Shown: piece after piece, positions 8,601-9,401 of the stretch
Position numbering within the stretch: position 1 is the first letter of the stretch
How the letters are laid out: each line of letters begins with the position of its first letter
DNA from: CAXMWX01 sp051008185
GTDB lineage: Bacteria > Pseudomonadota > Gammaproteobacteria > Eutrophobiales > Eutrophobiaceae
NCBI GenBank assembly: GCA_051008185.1
Contig: JBPCXW010000045.1
Location: 1-9,401 of the forward strand
Direction: 5' to 3'
DNA length: 9,401 nt
The notes under the pieces: model-generated
Told to the model about the DNA's origin: nothing
Database searches by the model: none
What the model saw: the letters and a program-made list of their open reading frames with translations, nothing else
Translations under genes and position numbers: made by a program

Positions 8601-8726
8601 ATCAACCCGCTCTGGCATATCACCATCAGGAGCAATGTCATAACCACTCACACAAAGATAGCCAAGCCCCTCAAACCAGCCGAGGGCCTGCTCTTCCACC
8701 TGATTTTCAGTCACGAGTGCTGGCAT
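5634..8726 (-). CDS. hsdR: Type I restriction enzyme, R (endonuclease/translocase) subunit
   Basis: This 1030-residue HsdR cleaves unmodified DNA after ATP-driven translocation, acting only within a complex with HsdM and HsdS. The N-terminal nuclease domain has Asp144, the Glu158-Leu-Lys160 of a PD-(D/E)xK site and QLQTY (175-179), the RecB-like Q-x3-Y motif. The superfamily 2 motor follows: Walker A TQGAGKS at 300-306, DEAH at 407-410, TGTP at 448-451, WLTGFDVP at 644-651 and QAIARVNR at 669-676. The helical C-terminal part (690-1030) would contact HsdM. All motifs are intact. The ATG at 8726 gives MPALVTENQVEEQALGW, fitting the family's N-terminus; a longer reading from a TTG at 8774 adds unconserved residues and abuts the repeat at 8779. 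No hsdM or hsdS is in the window. Hand-sampled codons look less GC-rich than the leuA operon, consistent with acquisition. Confidence 0.95.
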   Translation of the reverse strand: MPALVTENQVEEQALGWFEGLGYLCVSGYDIAPDGDMPERVDHRSVVLKERLHSALSRLNPDIPASAIESALSQLTNPNIPALMNCNRQIHQWLTKGVNVTFMEDNQEIGQPLKVIDFDNPDNNDWLVVNQFTVEGHQHTRRPDVVVFVNGLPLAVIELKNVADESADVWSAFNQLQTYKADIPDLFNYNTCLVISDGIYARMGSLSANTERFMRWRTIDGDALDPLGQYRELETLVRGVFDKAVFLSFLRYFCVFEDDEDIVKKIAGYHQYHAVQVAVESVVAASKTDGDKKGGVVWHTQGAGKSIEMACLAGRLMTEPRLGNPTILVVTDRQDLDGQLFTVFANASELLGETPKQANSRAELREYLKDRPSGGIIFTTIQKFGLEKEEDHFPTLTDRHNIIVIADEAHRTQYGFKAKLDKKSGKIKFGLARFLRDGLPNATFLAFTGTPISQDDRDTQAVFGEYISIYDIQQAVEDGATVPIYYESRLAKLNLNQTALPQVDDDVEDILDSETVSEEEKERAKSQWAALEAIVGSDTRLEEVAQDLIKHYETRSETQPGKALIVTMSREICVRLYDKLVALRPDWHSPDHKQGAIKVVMTTSAADKAALQPHHISKAKKKDLEKRFKDPADPLKIVIVRDMWLTGFDVPCLATMYVDKPMQGANLAQAIARVNRVFKDKPGGLVVDYIGIAPQLKEALATYSAARGQGRPTIDSSEALHILKKELQIARDILHPLDWSDYQTKALQLIPECMDHILQQEDGKRRYCDTVLRATKAFALCGTLDEAVELSKELAFHQAIRAPLVKSGSADTPPKDVDFELQQLLSSAIVGEGVTDIFKLAGLESPDISILSDEFLREVMKMPHKNLAVELLQRLIKDEVKSRFKTNIVKQRKFSELLAQSLSRYANRAIEAAQVIEELIAMAKQFKEDLERANKHNLTPEEHAFYDALAQNASAQELMGEAVLVEMAREVAQKLRENYRVDWAVRESIRARMRVIIRAFLRRDKYPPDQQPGAIDLVIRQAEVLTGEME

Positions 8727-8778
8727 TAACCTGATACCACAAGAATATAATGAGCCCGCCCAGCCCCGAAACAATCAT

Positions 8779-8830
8779 TCCCCCCTTGAGGGGGAGTCGC
8801 AGAAGGCGTAGCCTGATGCGGTGGGGGGAA
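8779..8830 (+). repeat. REP-like palindromic element, copy 2
   Basis: It shares the exact 18-mer core (8779-8796) and the GGTGGGGGGA end with copy 1 and has the same orientation. Its inner stem has a different sequence: CGCAGAAGGC (8798-8807) and GCCTGATGCG (8811-8820) pair at 8 of 10 positions around a GTA loop. It lies about 50 bp before the hsdR start, so the hsdR gene sits between the two copies. Confidence 0.8.
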
Positions 8831-8920
8831 GACACATAACAAAAGCCCTAAAGCCCGACAGCATACCAGAATATCTAACAAAAATGCCGCTAACCCCCGA
8901 TTTATTCACAGGTTTTACTC

Positions 8921-9110
8921 TTTGTGTGCCATATATCGTGTTTCGTGGCACACAAACTGCTTTGTGCGCCATATATCGCGTTTCGTGGCACACAAACCCG
9001 TTTGTGCGTCATAAATCGGGATATATGATTAACAAAGCCGTTTGTTGTTCATATATGAGCAACAAAGCCATTTGTCGCTCATAAATCGTGATGTATGATT
9101 AACAAAACTG
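8921..9110. repeat. Tandem array of five interrupted palindromes, 40-bp period
   Basis: Units start at 8921, 8961, 9001, 9041 and 9071. Units 1, 2, 3 and 5 are 36-bp interrupted palindromes and unit 4 is a compact 26-bp palindrome; each is followed by a 4-bp linker (CTGC, CCCG, GCCG, GCCA, ACTG). All begin TTTGT and end ACAAA. Unit 1 has perfect 11-bp arms, TTTGTGTGCCA (8921-8931) and TGGCACACAAA (8946-8956). Unit 2 has one mismatch. Units 3 and 5 pair at the outer five and inner four positions with a weak middle. Unit 4 pairs TTTGTTGTTCA with TGAGCAACAAA. A partial sixth unit (CTTGTCGTATAT) starts at 9111. Possible roles are multiple operator sites, structured RNA hairpins or a mobile palindromic repeat. 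The sequence alone does not decide. Confidence 0.85.
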
Positions 9111-9164
9111 CTTGTCGTATATCTATGAAAGTGTAGAGGACCACCACATTTAAGACATATACCA

Positions 9165-9401
9165 TCAGGCAACCCTAGCCAGCATAATGCTCATTTCAGC
9201 AGGTGTTTTTAACCCCAATGCCTCCCTGACTCTACCCAGTTGGCTCCACCACACGGGCCGTCATAGGTGCCGCCAAGTAGAATATGCTATGTACAGCCAA
9301 GATCGCTTGCACCAGATTGTGTTTCTTCAATGGGAAGTCATTGCTTGAGGCATGGATTTGGAGATCTTTGCCCTCCATCTGGACCCCAAACCCGTTAAGG
9401 G
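9165..9401 (-). pseudogene. Possible decayed transposase 3' end
   Basis: On the minus strand a 31-residue frame (9165-9260) ends VREALGLKTPAEMSIMLARVA and stop. The ALGLKTPAE pattern resembles the extreme C-terminus of many DDE integrase-type transposases. A different minus frame is open from the window edge to about 9233 but shows no recognisable catalytic motif, so if this was a transposase it carries at least one frameshift. About 35 bp beyond the stop, before the palindrome array, would hold the element's terminal repeat. The evidence is one short motif, and the family cannot be named. Confidence 0.25.

Larger units (their letters stand above)
8727..9401. other. Long region without a convincing gene upstream of hsdR
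   Basis: In order this stretch holds the short hsdR leader, REP-like copy 2 (8779-8830), about 90 bp of plain sequence (8831-8920), the tandem palindrome array (8921-9106) and a possible decayed insertion-sequence end (9131-9401). A TATATT on the minus strand at 8744-8749 could be an hsdR -10 box, but the candidate -35 is poor and the implied leader is only about 10 nt, so it is not called. Short open frames across the array (8775-8993 minus, 8821-9084 plus) translate the repeats and show no domain. Confidence 0.6.

Noticed and set aside
8727..8774. Longer HsdR starting at a TTG (8774)
   Set aside because: The extra 16 residues match nothing typical of HsdR, and the ATG at 8726 gives the usual N-terminal pattern.
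8775..9084. Small open frames on both strands across the palindrome array (8775-8993 minus, 8821-9084 plus)
   Set aside because: The predicted peptides are translations of the repeat units themselves, with no domain, and they read through the REP-like element or the array.
8921..9110. Integron attC sites
   Set aside because: The units are imperfect palindromes, but the terminal boxes (TTTGT, ACAAA) do not fit the RYYYAAC and GTTRRRY core sites.
8921..9125. CRISPR array
   Set aside because: The units have no constant repeat separated by unique spacers. Conserved parts are the two arms of each palindrome, linkers are only 4 bp, and no cas gene is present.

Overview
The window looks like a chromosomal segment of a gammaproteobacterium. 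The LeuA, CysM, RimI and type-4 uracil-DNA glycosylase sequences all read as proteobacterial, and RimI ends with the E. coli-type YYP...GRED.IIMA signature. A purple- or sulfur-bacterium-like (Chromatiales) host is my guess, but genus cannot be read from the sequence. Every confident gene is intact except the first, which is cut by the window edge.

Left part (1-5351). A plus-strand gene of unknown function ends at 456. It converges with a tight six-gene minus-strand operon, read from right to left: leuA (2-isopropylmalate synthase), a family-4 uracil-DNA glycosylase, rimI (S18 N-acetyltransferase), cysM (cysteine synthase B), a PolB-like 3'-5' exonuclease and a cytoplasmic-looking L,D-transpeptidase (YkuD). 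The junctions are ATGA, ATGA, a 2-nt gap before a GTG start, an 8-nt gap and a 13-nt overlap, so one mRNA with translational coupling is likely. The operon mixes amino-acid biosynthesis (leucine, cysteine) with DNA repair/processing, ribosome modification and a cell-wall-type enzyme. No single pathway unites it.

Middle (5352-5633). This short intergenic region carries the leuA ribosome binding site and a G/C-block palindromic REP-like repeat. The repeat appears to be two oppositely oriented elements sharing one central hairpin.

Right part (5634-9401). A complete type I restriction endonuclease subunit (hsdR) has no hsdM or hsdS partner in view. It is bracketed by REP-like repeats sharing an identical 18-bp core. 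To the right is about 600 bp without a convincing gene. This holds a striking tandem array of five interrupted palindromes (8921-9106), mostly on an exact 40-bp period with 4-bp linkers, whose arms vary in a compensatory way. The array runs into what may be the decayed end of an insertion sequence. The repeats, the lone restriction gene and the possible IS remnant mark this side as accessory DNA inserted upstream of a housekeeping operon.
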